64,000 bases of DNA from a virus, in IMG/VR virus record IMGVR_UViG_3300025889_017816, positions 1 through 64,000 of that record, one strand, 5' to 3'. Positions 42,551 through 50,988 of the stretch are shown piece after piece (positions within the stretch are counted from its first letter, which is position 1; each line of letters starts with the position of its first letter). The translations under genes and the position numbers were made by a program. Below the pieces are notes generated by a model, which had not been told where the DNA came from, made no database searches, and was given only the letters and a program-made list of their open reading frames with translations.

Positions 42551-42882
42551 TATCGCGTTACCTGAGGTGTTACGGTGATTATTCCTTCTACTATTCTGGT
42601 TACAACTCCTGCTGTGTCTTCCATTTCTACATCATAAACATATCTACCTGCTTTTAACTCACCTGTTTGTGTAGCCGTCAAAGAAATATCTATCACTCCT
42701 GACGTAGGTGTTGCTGAAACTGCGGTAAATGATGTATAAGATGATGAAGCATAAGATTTACGCATTTGACCTCGTAAAAGATAACTAGTCAAATTCAAAG
42801 CATCTCCTTCCGCATCTGTCACGGTGACTGATGTTGAAAAAGTAGCTCCTTGATCAATAACTAGATTTTGTATATATGCCAT
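42550..42882 (-). CDS. Conserved beta-sandwich structural protein
   Basis: A 110-residue protein resembling one common in T4-like marine phages, built as a beta-sandwich: QGATFSTSVTVTDAEGDALN, LRGQMRKSYASSSYTSFTAV, GRYVYDVEMEDTAG, and IVEGIITVTPQVTR at the end. Its function is unknown. Its place next to fibre genes and the exact late promoter upstream suggest a virion component. Confidence 0.78.
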   Translation of the reverse strand: MAYIQNLVIDQGATFSTSVTVTDAEGDALNLTSYLLRGQMRKSYASSSYTSFTAVSATPTSGVIDISLTATQTGELKAGRYVYDVEMEDTAGVVTRIVEGIITVTPQVTR

Positions 42883-42922
42883 AAAAATCCAATTAGTATG
42901 AGGTTAATATACAGTTATCAAT

Positions 42923-42930
42923 TATTTATA
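42923..42930 (-). promoter_or_regulatory. T4-type late promoter before the 110-residue gene
   Basis: Exact TATAAATA on the minus strand, 41 bp before the ATG at 42882. It overlaps the -10 box TATAAA of a second possible promoter whose -35 box TTGACG lies at 42947-42952 (16-bp spacer), so the gene could be expressed both early and late. Confidence 0.8.
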
Positions 42931-42948
42931 ATGGTTTTATTTTTTACG

Positions 42949-44049
42949 TCAATGATTTTCATTGTAATGTTCCTTTAACCATTCCCAATTTTCACTATTT
43001 CTTAGAGCTTTAGGGTTATTTATATTTTCTAGAGCAAACTTATTTCCTTCTCTAGCTCCCTTCAAAACCCAATCAGAATTTTCGCCTTCAGCAAAAGCTA
43101 ACCAACGATCCAACCACATATCACTATCTGATTGTAAGGTTAATTTAACTACCTCACGAAATGCTGTTCTCCAAGCCTCATATGGAGATGTAGCAAATGT
43201 AGCTTCACTAACAGTTCTAGGAACAGTTACAGTTTTGCTATATTGTGTGAAATCCAATCCAAAGTTTTCAGGAGTACTTAAAACAAGATCACTATTATAA
43301 CAAACAATACCCATGTGCCCATAACTCAAACGATTACTCATGTTCTTGGCATGAAAAATAATATGAGAATCAGGATGCAATTCAACAGGATATTCAAATA
43401 CAGAAACATCCGTGACATAATTTTTTGCAGTTACTACAAAGAATTGTTTTGCACCATTACTTAGGTCAACACAACGATGGAACATTTTTCTTCTTCCATT
43501 AATTCCGTCTATTCTTATTACATTAGGATTTAATTTAACTAAATGTTCCCAATTTTCCTCTGCATTACTTTCACCATTACTAACAAAAAACACAGGCGCT
43601 AAATCTTTCTTTGCTGGTCTTCTTGCTTTGAGTGTGTGAAGTGCAATAATTGGATCTATTTCTATAATGATTTTATCAGGCCATTCCCAAGGATCTTCAC
43701 TTATCTTTTTTGCTTTTGCAATAGACTTTTTATCTCCTGCCCAACCAGCAACATGAATATGTTCGATATCTTTCTTAACCACAAAAATTACTGGTCCTGA
43801 AATATGTTGCCAGGATATACCGTTTTCACAAAGATATAATTTTTCTTCTGAATTAGGAGCATCAATTATATCAACATAATCAAAAGGAGTTAATTCTTTA
43901 TCACCTGCCTGGACCCATCCTTTGGCATCTTTAACGGTTTCTATAAAATCTGTGAACCACCCAAGACTACGAACCCAATGCTTTGTTTCAATAATCCAGT
44001 GCTTTTCGAACAAATCGCTATGTGCTAACCAAGTTTCATTATTTAACAT
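42949..44049 (-). CDS. Glycosyltransferase-like protein
   Basis: This 366-residue protein has no clear enzyme motif but resembles glycosyltransferase-associated phage proteins. APVFFVSNGESNAEENWEHL begins the second half, followed by VIRIDGINGRRKMFHRCVD, a weak K-x-F-F-V-V-T-A segment, and FEYPVELHPDSHIIFHAKN. A D-x-D metal motif is not obvious. It overlaps the GT-A gene downstream by 11 bp, so the two probably act together, perhaps on a fibre or capsid component or on a host surface polymer. Part of the assignment is by likeness only. Confidence 0.65.
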   Translation of the reverse strand: MLNNETWLAHSDLFEKHWIIETKHWVRSLGWFTDFIETVKDAKGWVQAGDKELTPFDYVDIIDAPNSEEKLYLCENGISWQHISGPVIFVVKKDIEHIHVAGWAGDKKSIAKAKKISEDPWEWPDKIIIEIDPIIALHTLKARRPAKKDLAPVFFVSNGESNAEENWEHLVKLNPNVIRIDGINGRRKMFHRCVDLSNGAKQFFVVTAKNYVTDVSVFEYPVELHPDSHIIFHAKNMSNRLSYGHMGIVCYNSDLVLSTPENFGLDFTQYSKTVTVPRTVSEATFATSPYEAWRTAFREVVKLTLQSDSDMWLDRWLAFAEGENSDWVLKGAREGNKFALENINNPKALRNSENWEWLKEHYNENH

Positions 44050-44764
44050 TTTTCACCTTTTTAATTTTAGCTTTTTTAACTTCAGAATTTTTCTTTCGTT
44101 CTATTATTCTTTCTTCATTTGCATGAATACTAGGACCGAAAGCCCATTGCCCAACGTGTCTTATTTGACGACTCAAGTTCATATCAACTAAAACTTTATA
44201 TCCTGCATTTTGTAATTTCTTTTGAAAATAAAAATCCTCACCATGCCATTCATTGTCTCTGTATTCAAATTCAAAGAAAGGAGGTTCAATGTTTTTCATG
44301 ATTTCTGTTTTCATCATTACACACCCCATTCCAATACCTTCAACTTCCTCTAATTCTTCTTGGGATTCTAGAGGAACCCATTCTTGCCAATTACCCCTTT
44401 CTGTGTATGCAACAGTCTGTAATGGAATAGAACGCTTCATATAATTACCACAAACAATAGGAACATTATGAGCCATTAATCTCATTGCTGTGGTGCTAGG
44501 AAACATCATATCAGAATCAAGCCATAAACAATAATCTGATTTCATGTTTAATGCTTGTTTTGCTAATCTTTCACGTTGTGCAAGAAGGATAGTGCTTTGA
44601 TCATATATCACATGAACATCTATCCCAGCCATGGCTGTGGTTTTAACTAATTCTACCAATGAAGAAGTAAACAGACTGTAAACATATTCTTTACAAGGAA
44701 TTAGTATTGCAAGTTTTGTTGGTTTGCTTTTCCATATACTTAAATCAAAAATGTTTTTACTCAT
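44039..44764 (-). CDS. GT-A (family 2-like) glycosyltransferase
   Basis: A 241-residue protein with a GT-A pattern: LAILIPCKEYVYSLFTSSLV at the start, DYCLWLDSDMMFPSTTAMR with the DSD metal/sugar motif, GIGMGCVMMKTEI, and WHGEDFYFQKKLQNAGYKVL with the acceptor-side acid. These features fit nucleotide-sugar transfer. The lysine-rich tail is extra. It overlaps both neighbours and lies in the adhesin locus, so a role in decorating virion proteins or host surfaces is plausible but not shown. Confidence 0.85.
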   Translation of the reverse strand: MSKNIFDLSIWKSKPTKLAILIPCKEYVYSLFTSSLVELVKTTAMAGIDVHVIYDQSTILLAQRERLAKQALNMKSDYCLWLDSDMMFPSTTAMRLMAHNVPIVCGNYMKRSIPLQTVAYTERGNWQEWVPLESQEELEEVEGIGMGCVMMKTEIMKNIEPPFFEFEYRDNEWHGEDFYFQKKLQNAGYKVLVDMNLSRQIRHVGQWAFGPSIHANEERIIERKKNSEVKKAKIKKVKNVK

Positions 44765-45210
44765 ACCCCAGCAACTCCTTCTGCTAGTGCAGAAGCCTGG
44801 GTAGTTACATCTCTGATAAGAGCCACTATTTCATGAACACGTTTTACTATTAACTGATAATCAGCTAAAGGAAATTGAGTTATAATATTTAAAGTATCAA
44901 TACTATAACGATCAAAAATTAAAACTTCTAAAGCTGCTTGTCTTGCATATTTTTCTATAGCAATCATTCTAGAAGTTTGTGGTTCACTTGTAAGAATATT
45001 AATTAAATGTTCTTCATCATGCTCTTCTAGAATACTTTCTAAGAAAGCTTGACGTTCGGGCCATTCTTCATTTTCTCTGAGATATTTCAATTCATAAAGA
45101 AGTTCGGCGAGGGCCTTTTTATCATATCCAATAGAAACCCATCGAACATATTTTTCTTCATAGTCCGATGGGTTAGCATTAATATGCGAAATTAAATTAT
45201 CAAGATCCAT
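44761..45210 (-). CDS. Unknown helical protein
   Basis: The 149-residue protein is all-helical by eye: DLDNLISHINANPSDYEEKY, ALAELLYELKYLRENEEWPE, LESILEEHDEEHLINIL, and a final VHEIVALIRDVTTQASALAE. I recognise no family. It has a sigma70-like promoter and a GAGGTGA ribosome-binding site and is followed directly by the GT-A gene (4-bp overlap), so it belongs with the glycosyltransferases. Confidence 0.65.
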   Translation of the reverse strand: MDLDNLISHINANPSDYEEKYVRWVSIGYDKKALAELLYELKYLRENEEWPERQAFLESILEEHDEEHLINILTSEPQTSRMIAIEKYARQAALEVLIFDRYSIDTLNIITQFPLADYQLIVKRVHEIVALIRDVTTQASALAEGVAGV

Positions 45211-45238
45211 AAATCACCTCAAAAAATAAATGTAAAAT

Positions 45239-45266
45239 AATATAACTAAAAAAATTATAATGTCAA
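45239..45266 (-). promoter_or_regulatory. Sigma70-like promoter before the 149-residue gene
   Basis: TTGACA (45261-45266) and TATATT (45239-45244) on the minus strand with a 16-bp spacer, 28 bp before the ATG at 45210. It starts the glycosyltransferase operon. Confidence 0.72.
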
Positions 45267-45269
45267 GTA

Positions 45270-45446
45270 TTAATATGTATTAGGAGTTGTTCTACCACCA
45301 AAATCGGCTGAAAGAGTAATTGAACCGGACGATATACCAATTTGTGCTCCTAGATTCCCTCTTAGTGTTACTGCACCAGAAAGACCATATGCGTTGCGCA
45401 CTCGACCCATTACAATTTCTGATCCGGTGGCTGGTATTAACCCCAT
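45270..45446 (-). CDS. 58-residue protein next to the S74 fibre
   Basis: An open frame of 58 codons from ATG 45446 to TAA 45270 translates to a compact protein: MGLIPATGSEIVMGRVRNAY, then GLSGAVTLRGNLGAQIGISS, ending DFGGRTTPNTY. AGGAG stands at good distance before the ATG. Its start lies 38 bp downstream of the 994-residue fibre gene. The sequence is beta-rich with alternating hydrophobic positions and resembles small tail proteins of marine phages. It fills an otherwise empty gap of about 270 bp. Function is unknown. Confidence 0.72.
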   Translation of the reverse strand: MGLIPATGSEIVMGRVRNAYGLSGAVTLRGNLGAQIGISSGSITLSADFGGRTTPNTY

Positions 45447-45483
45447 GTTACACTCCTAAAAATGAATCTTTTAATGTTGGCAC

Positions 45484-48468
45484 TTATTGGCACTTACAAT
45501 TGGTTTTTACTGCATCTAATTCTATTTTCAATTCTTTGATTGCTTCGATCAATAGTGGAACAATCTTTTCATAACGAACTGCTTTGAAGCCGTCTTCACG
45601 ATCAGCAACAACTTCAGGGAGAACTGCTTCAATTTCTTGTGCGATAACACCAACATCATGTTTGCGCACAAAATAATCATCCTCACCGCCACGAGAATCC
45701 ATATGCTCTTGTGTCCAATCAAACTCTACACCATTTATACTATTTAGTTTTTTCATAGCGTCTGAAATAACAACAACATTTTCCTTTAAGCGTGAATCAG
45801 AAGCATAGTATGCGGTGATTTCATTGGTGGCTCTAATTTCACCTGCTGTTCCTGAACCTGCTGTACCAACACCCAAACTATTGAATTGAACGTTAGATGA
45901 TGTAGCGACTGCCTGACCAATAGAGAATGTAACAGCTCCTGTTGCTCCTGAAACACTTACACCTGTTCCTGCTACAGCACTTGTTACACCAGAGTTACTA
46001 ATTGTGGTGCCAGAAATACTTAAGCCAGTACCTGCTGTACCCCAAGCAGTTGCGCCAGCACTATCGTCCCAGAAAAGAATTCTATCAGCATTTGGGTCAA
46101 CCAAATTTTGTATTCCAAGATGTGATAGTGAGAAAGTAGTACCACCTAAAGAAATACCAGTTCCAGCAGAATAAGTTGTGTTTGTATCAGTAGAGGCAAT
46201 TGTAATTGTATCAGTGGTTGCGTTTGTTGTGATAGTGATATTTGAACCAGCTGCTAATGTAAGTGTATCATTATTGGAATCTGCAACTACGGTTGATTGA
46301 CCTGATACTGCAACGTTCTTGAAAATGTTCTGACTACTACCTAAGTCTGAATTACTAATTGTGGTGCCAGAAATACTTAAGCCAGTACCTGCTGTACCCC
46401 AAGCAGTTGCTCCAGCACTATCGTCCCAGAAAAGGATTCTGTCAGCATTTGGATCAACCAAATTCTGTATCCCAAGATGTGATAGTGATATTGTATGAGC
46501 AATACCTTCACCTGATGAAGCACCTGTTGTTGCTATGCCAGTGCCTGCAGCAATTGTACCTACATAGTTGCCTGTTGTGTCAGTTCCTAATGCTACTGAA
46601 TTGGCAGCAACAGTTGTTGCAACAGTTATTGTACCACTTGCTAGGTCGGTCAAAGTTGTATTTGCACTACCAGTTACATCACCTGTTAGTGTGACAGTAA
46701 CAACTGGGTCTGGCTTACTTAATACGTCAGCCCATTCAATGTTGGCATCAACTGTTCCTTTAGTGCCTGAGAACACTTCACTTGTGTTTGTGGCATCAGG
46801 AATAAAGGTCATCTTGCCTGTGCTATCATCAAATCCAAAGAAACCAACCTTAGCGGCAACACCATTGTGCCAACGGAATTCAACACCACGGTCCTTGTTA
46901 TCATCCGAACCAGGAGCAGTATCACCACCTAGTGTGAAAATAGGATCATCTATAGTAACGGTTGTAGAATTTACTGTTGTAGTTGTTCCGCTTACAGTTA
47001 GGTCTCCTGTAACACTAAGAGCACCACTTACAGTTAATGTAGCACCATCAAATGTTAAGTTAGATTCACCTGTGATGGTGTTACCATCAGTAAATGTAGC
47101 AATTTGATTGTTTGTGTTAGTTCCTGTGTAATCAACTAATGAAGAACCCCAAACTCGGGAATCAATTTCGTCGGTTACGAGAGTAGAACCATTATAAACA
47201 ACTACTGTGTTGTCTGTACCAGCAGCAATATTAGCTGGGTTAATTGTAGCTGCATTAATTGTTAAGGTATCAGCACCTGCATCACCCAAAGTAGTATTGC
47301 CTGTAACAGTAAGAGCACCTGTGACTGCTAAAGTAGAACCATCAAATGTTAGGTTAGATTCACCATTGATGGTATTAGTATCGGTAAATGTAGCTAATTG
47401 ATTATTGGATGCAGTTCCTGTGTAATCAACTAATGAAGAACCCCAAACTCGGGAATCAATTTCGTCGGTTACAAGAGTTGAACCATTATAAACAACAACT
47501 GTGTTATCAGTTCCTGCGGCTATATTAACTGGGTTAATTGTAGCTGCATTAATTGTTAAGGTATCTCCGCTGGCATTACCTATAGTAGTATTACCATTAG
47601 ATGCTAAATCACCTGCAACAGTTACGTTAGCACCTGAAAGTGTGATTGCTGTTGCTGTTGATGATTTAATATCATTACCTGTTACAGTCAAATCACCTGC
47701 TACTGCAACATTACCTGTTGTGGTAGATAATGTTAGTGCTGTAGTGGCATCAGAGGCTTTAATGTCGTTTCCACCTACAGTCAAATCACCTTCGGTTCTA
47801 ACATTAGCTCCAGTTAATGTTAAAGCAGCAGTTGGTGTTGCACCTGATTTAATCTGTAGTTCATTGCTTGATTGGGTTAGACTACCATATGTAACTCCCC
47901 CGTCTTTCAATACTACGTCAGCTCCACCAGCATCAAGAGTAATATCATTGTCGGCGTCAATTAAGAAAGTTGCGCCTGAACTATTAATAGTATCAATGTT
48001 ATTGACAATTGCATTTGAGCTAACTAAAACAACTGTACCATCAGCATCTATCATAGTAACTGTTCTATCAGCAGTTGGATCTACAACCGTAAGTTGTGTT
48101 TCGAATCCATCCTCAGTAGAACCTTCAAAAAACAAACCACTGGTTATAACAGCAGCATCAAGTGTTTTGTTAGTTAAAGTTTCTGTACCAGTTAAGGTTG
48201 CTAAAGTAAGAGTTGTTCCGTTATAAAATTTAAGAGCACCATTATTGTTCCATATGTCGCCTGAAACAGGAGCAGAAGGATCGGCAGATCCTGCTGTAGC
48301 ACGAATACTGGCAGTTGAAGTACCACTCGCAACTAGGGTTAATTTACCCGTCATTGCTGTGGTTCCATCTTTTTCAACCTTATCGGTATTCAAATTACTG
48401 AAGTTGTTATCAACCTCAGTATTTGTTAATGGAGTTCCTTTGGTATTTCTTAGAGTTAACGTTGACAT
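45484..48468 (-). CDS. Second long tail fibre with S74 chaperone
   Basis: The 994-residue fibre starts with TLRNTKGTPLTNTEVDNNFS, an attachment start common in phage fibres. The shaft contains two copies of a roughly 95-residue unit (TVVVYNGSTLVTDEIDSRVW etc.) and two copies of HLGIQNLVDPNADRILFWDD. A block of about 83 residues is nearly identical to the 1353-residue fibre. The last 105 residues, from Ser890 in SDSRLKENV, are the Peptidase_S74 chaperone (VGVIAQEIEAVLPEVV) that cleaves itself off. An exact late promoter lies inside the gene just upstream. Confidence 0.9.
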   Translation of the reverse strand: MSTLTLRNTKGTPLTNTEVDNNFSNLNTDKVEKDGTTAMTGKLTLVASGTSTASIRATAGSADPSAPVSGDIWNNNGALKFYNGTTLTLATLTGTETLTNKTLDAAVITSGLFFEGSTEDGFETQLTVVDPTADRTVTMIDADGTVVLVSSNAIVNNIDTINSSGATFLIDADNDITLDAGGADVVLKDGGVTYGSLTQSSNELQIKSGATPTAALTLTGANVRTEGDLTVGGNDIKASDATTALTLSTTTGNVAVAGDLTVTGNDIKSSTATAITLSGANVTVAGDLASNGNTTIGNASGDTLTINAATINPVNIAAGTDNTVVVYNGSTLVTDEIDSRVWGSSLVDYTGTASNNQLATFTDTNTINGESNLTFDGSTLAVTGALTVTGNTTLGDAGADTLTINAATINPANIAAGTDNTVVVYNGSTLVTDEIDSRVWGSSLVDYTGTNTNNQIATFTDGNTITGESNLTFDGATLTVSGALSVTGDLTVSGTTTTVNSTTVTIDDPIFTLGGDTAPGSDDNKDRGVEFRWHNGVAAKVGFFGFDDSTGKMTFIPDATNTSEVFSGTKGTVDANIEWADVLSKPDPVVTVTLTGDVTGSANTTLTDLASGTITVATTVAANSVALGTDTTGNYVGTIAAGTGIATTGASSGEGIAHTISLSHLGIQNLVDPNADRILFWDDSAGATAWGTAGTGLSISGTTISNSDLGSSQNIFKNVAVSGQSTVVADSNNDTLTLAAGSNITITTNATTDTITIASTDTNTTYSAGTGISLGGTTFSLSHLGIQNLVDPNADRILFWDDSAGATAWGTAGTGLSISGTTISNSGVTSAVAGTGVSVSGATGAVTFSIGQAVATSSNVQFNSLGVGTAGSGTAGEIRATNEITAYYASDSRLKENVVVISDAMKKLNSINGVEFDWTQEHMDSRGGEDDYFVRKHDVGVIAQEIEAVLPEVVADREDGFKAVRYEKIVPLLIEAIKELKIELDAVKTNCKCQ

Positions 48469-48470
48469 TT

Positions 48471-48671
48471 CTATCCTCTATTTTGTATTATATGTTGGAG
48501 CATTTGTTTTATTTCCAAGAGTTCGTTTCTTACATTATTTATATCATTTTCTAAATTAGAAATTTTATTAGAATGATTTCTTTGTTTTTTATATGCTTCT
48601 AAACCATCAATATCAGAATTTATTATAGCTGTGCTATGATCATCCCTAATATACTTATGTTCTTTTTCCAT
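48471..48671 (-). CDS. Short coiled-coil protein
   Basis: A 66-residue protein with a heptad-type helix from about residue 30 (KISNLENDINNVRNELLEIK, then MLQHIIQ). The start MEKEHKYIRDDHSTAIINSD is polar. It lies between the 765-residue baseplate protein and the second fibre gene, separated by 1-2 bp. A trimeric coiled coil could link fibre and baseplate. This is inference from context. Confidence 0.7.
   Translation of the reverse strand: MEKEHKYIRDDHSTAIINSDIDGLEAYKKQRNHSNKISNLENDINNVRNELLEIKQMLQHIIQNRG
48536..48543 (-). promoter_or_regulatory. T4-type late promoter before the second fibre, inside the coiled-coil gene
   Basis: Exact TATAAATA on the minus strand, 68 bp before the fibre ATG at 48468 and within the reading frame of the 66-residue protein. 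Confidence 0.6.
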
Positions 48672-48672
48672 T

Positions 48673-50970
48673 TTATGCCATCAACGCTAAGGCTCTTAGA
48701 GCATAAATTGTTGGTTTTATATAGGTATCAGAACTTAACATCACGATTTTAATTTGGAAAGTTCCGAATTGGGTATAGGCATTACCACTTACATCTTCAT
48801 ATTCAAAAACACCACTAGAATTTATACCACCAATTTGTGTGTTTTCATCATGACCGTTCTTGGATAATTTATATACAAATTCACCAGCACCTAAAGTATT
48901 TTTATTAATTGTTTTATTCATTAAAGTCCAATATCTAGGATCACGGTCACCACGTGCTTGTAATTTCACATAAACACGAACATCGGTTTTTTCAGGCATA
49001 TCAGCATCTAAGAAAACAATTATATCATCAGATTCTTGTCCTGAAGGTAATTGTACGGTCTTAGTATGATATTTTGCATTACCATCAATATCAGATGCTT
49101 CATAATCTACTGTACAAATTTCGTTAGTTGCATCTACAGTTAGTGCTGCATTTCTTGTTAACGTCAAACTAGTTGCACTTTCAATACTCTTAACAACACC
49201 AATAACCTTACCTGCTGTATCTCTTAAAGCTGATCCTACAGATACCTGGTCAATAAATGCTGTACTTGTTCCAGTAACAGTTGCTGAACCAGTTCCTGCT
49301 GCCAATGTACCAGCCAATGTTTTACGAATATTTCTAATATCATAAGCATATGTGAGGACAGCTGCTTTTTCCAAATCAACTACAGGACTTATTGTAGACT
49401 TATTGGTTGATAAAGAAAGTTGAAATAGATTTTTTCCTGTTCCGCTAGAAGCAGAAAAAACACCTTTTTCACTACCAATTTCTACCATACCTCTTTTTCC
49501 AAATGTTTTATAGGTTGAAGGAAGAGTTCCTGCAACATTTCTTAATTTATGAGCAAAAACAATATTTGTATCATTAAAATCTAGATGTCCTATAGCATTA
49601 TGTAGTAGATGAAAATTTCTACCTGACATTGATGTGCCATATGAATATGGATTATTAACTAATACTGTTGCTGTTTTTGTATATACACCACTAACCGCAC
49701 CTGCTTCAATCTCATCATTTTCCACGAAACTTCCACTTGTGACTAATACCTGTGCAACATCCTCAAATGTATCATAAGCTATAACTTCACCTGTACCTGT
49801 ACGGGTTGTGTTATTAATAAAATCACCAACTTGTAAAGATGCGCTTTCATTAGCTATTTGAAGATAATCAATATCTTTATTTTCTAATACCAAAGTACCT
49901 GAACTTGGTGAGAAATTTGCATTGTAAACAGTAAATTTAATATCTTTTGTATCAGAAGGTGTCCAATTAATACTATTGGATGAAAGATATAAACGGCCTG
50001 CTGAAGGTTGTTTATCAATTACTTCATTAGTTCCTAGTTTATTTTGCCCCAATTCTGCGGTCCATACTTCATAACTTGTGTTACCACCTGCAGGTAAAAG
50101 AACCATTGCATATTCTTCGTTGTTCTTAAGATGAACAGGTGATGTGAAAATAAACTTGGTTGGTGCTGAAGCATCAGTTGAAACATTAACATCTTTAGGA
50201 AACAAAGTAACTGTACTTAGAGGAATAATATTTTGTGATGGATTTCCATTAACAGTTTCTCTTAATTGTAAAGTTATTGGTACATTGCCATCGGTTGGTC
50301 TAGATTTAAAATAAACATCAATTTTCGTAACGAAAATTCCTTCAAGTTCACCAGACACAAAGAATGTTTGTGCAATAGGATCTTTAAAAGTTTGTCCTGA
50401 TGGATTTGTAGAAACAAATCTTTCAACGTCAATGCTTCTTGGTCTGATAATTTTAGAAAATGTTGATTTGAGTGTTCTTGTTGAACTTGTCTTAGTTCCA
50501 TCATAAGTTATGGAGGCCATACCAACAAATTCTGAAACAGCTCTACAATCTGTATCAGCATCAGGATTAGTTGAACTATTGGTTATAACAAAAGTTCTAC
50601 TACCTGTTTTAAAGGTTCTTGGGGGAATAACAAAATAAAAAGTGATAGAACCTTTGCTATCAGTCTTTAATGCTGCACCAAAAGCACCAGAACGAGTTAG
50701 CTGACAATTTGATGAAACCGCCTGCCCATCAAAATATGGATAAACTCTTGTATTTGGTTTCAAACCTTTCGCTGAAACTGTAACAACTATAGGACGAATA
50801 TAAGGAAGAGGCTCATCAGCAAGAGGTTTTCTTAGAGGAGGTGGAGCAGTAATACCTGAAGAACTAGAACCAATTGGAGTTCTGTTTTCTGCAGCTTGCC
50901 TCCCTCCAGTTATATATTCCCATTCTTCTGGATTATTACTACCTTTTCCAGTTATATCATCTCCGCGCAT
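48673..50970 (-). CDS. Baseplate/fibre-network protein with STAF module
   Basis: The 765-residue protein has a Gly/Pro-rich start, a beta domain (RPIVVTVSAKGLKPNTRVYP, then IIRPRSIDVERFVSTNP), a conserved DPIAQTFFVSGELEGIFVT segment near 197-215 seen in several phage baseplate-associated proteins, and a C-terminal SDDIIVFLDADMPEKTDV. Residues 553-619 match the inserted module of gp18, and residues 376-437 are like the module of gp13. The DUF4815-type gene ends 18 bp before its start. I could not place it as gp9 or gp10. Confidence 0.8.
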   Translation of the reverse strand: MRGDDITGKGSNNPEEWEYITGGRQAAENRTPIGSSSSGITAPPPLRKPLADEPLPYIRPIVVTVSAKGLKPNTRVYPYFDGQAVSSNCQLTRSGAFGAALKTDSKGSITFYFVIPPRTFKTGSRTFVITNSSTNPDADTDCRAVSEFVGMASITYDGTKTSSTRTLKSTFSKIIRPRSIDVERFVSTNPSGQTFKDPIAQTFFVSGELEGIFVTKIDVYFKSRPTDGNVPITLQLRETVNGNPSQNIIPLSTVTLFPKDVNVSTDASAPTKFIFTSPVHLKNNEEYAMVLLPAGGNTSYEVWTAELGQNKLGTNEVIDKQPSAGRLYLSSNSINWTPSDTKDIKFTVYNANFSPSSGTLVLENKDIDYLQIANESASLQVGDFINNTTRTGTGEVIAYDTFEDVAQVLVTSGSFVENDEIEAGAVSGVYTKTATVLVNNPYSYGTSMSGRNFHLLHNAIGHLDFNDTNIVFAHKLRNVAGTLPSTYKTFGKRGMVEIGSEKGVFSASSGTGKNLFQLSLSTNKSTISPVVDLEKAAVLTYAYDIRNIRKTLAGTLAAGTGSATVTGTSTAFIDQVSVGSALRDTAGKVIGVVKSIESATSLTLTRNAALTVDATNEICTVDYEASDIDGNAKYHTKTVQLPSGQESDDIIVFLDADMPEKTDVRVYVKLQARGDRDPRYWTLMNKTINKNTLGAGEFVYKLSKNGHDENTQIGGINSSGVFEYEDVSGNAYTQFGTFQIKIVMLSSDTYIKPTIYALRALALMA
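49114..49314. repeat. STAF module coding segment (baseplate copy)
   Basis: This segment codes for residues 553-619 of the 765-residue protein (TVTGTSTAF, GKVIGVVKSIES, ATSLTLTRNAAL). It matches the insertion in gp18 encoded at 29832-30032. Confidence 0.7.
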
Positions 50971-50988
50971 TTATATTCTCCTAATATA

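Noticed and set aside
47501-48226. Long plus-strand open frame (241 codons) and many others opposite the fibre genes
   Set aside because: It is the antisense shadow of a repetitive, Thr/Val-rich minus-strand fibre gene. It lacks a ribosome-binding site and recognisable protein features.
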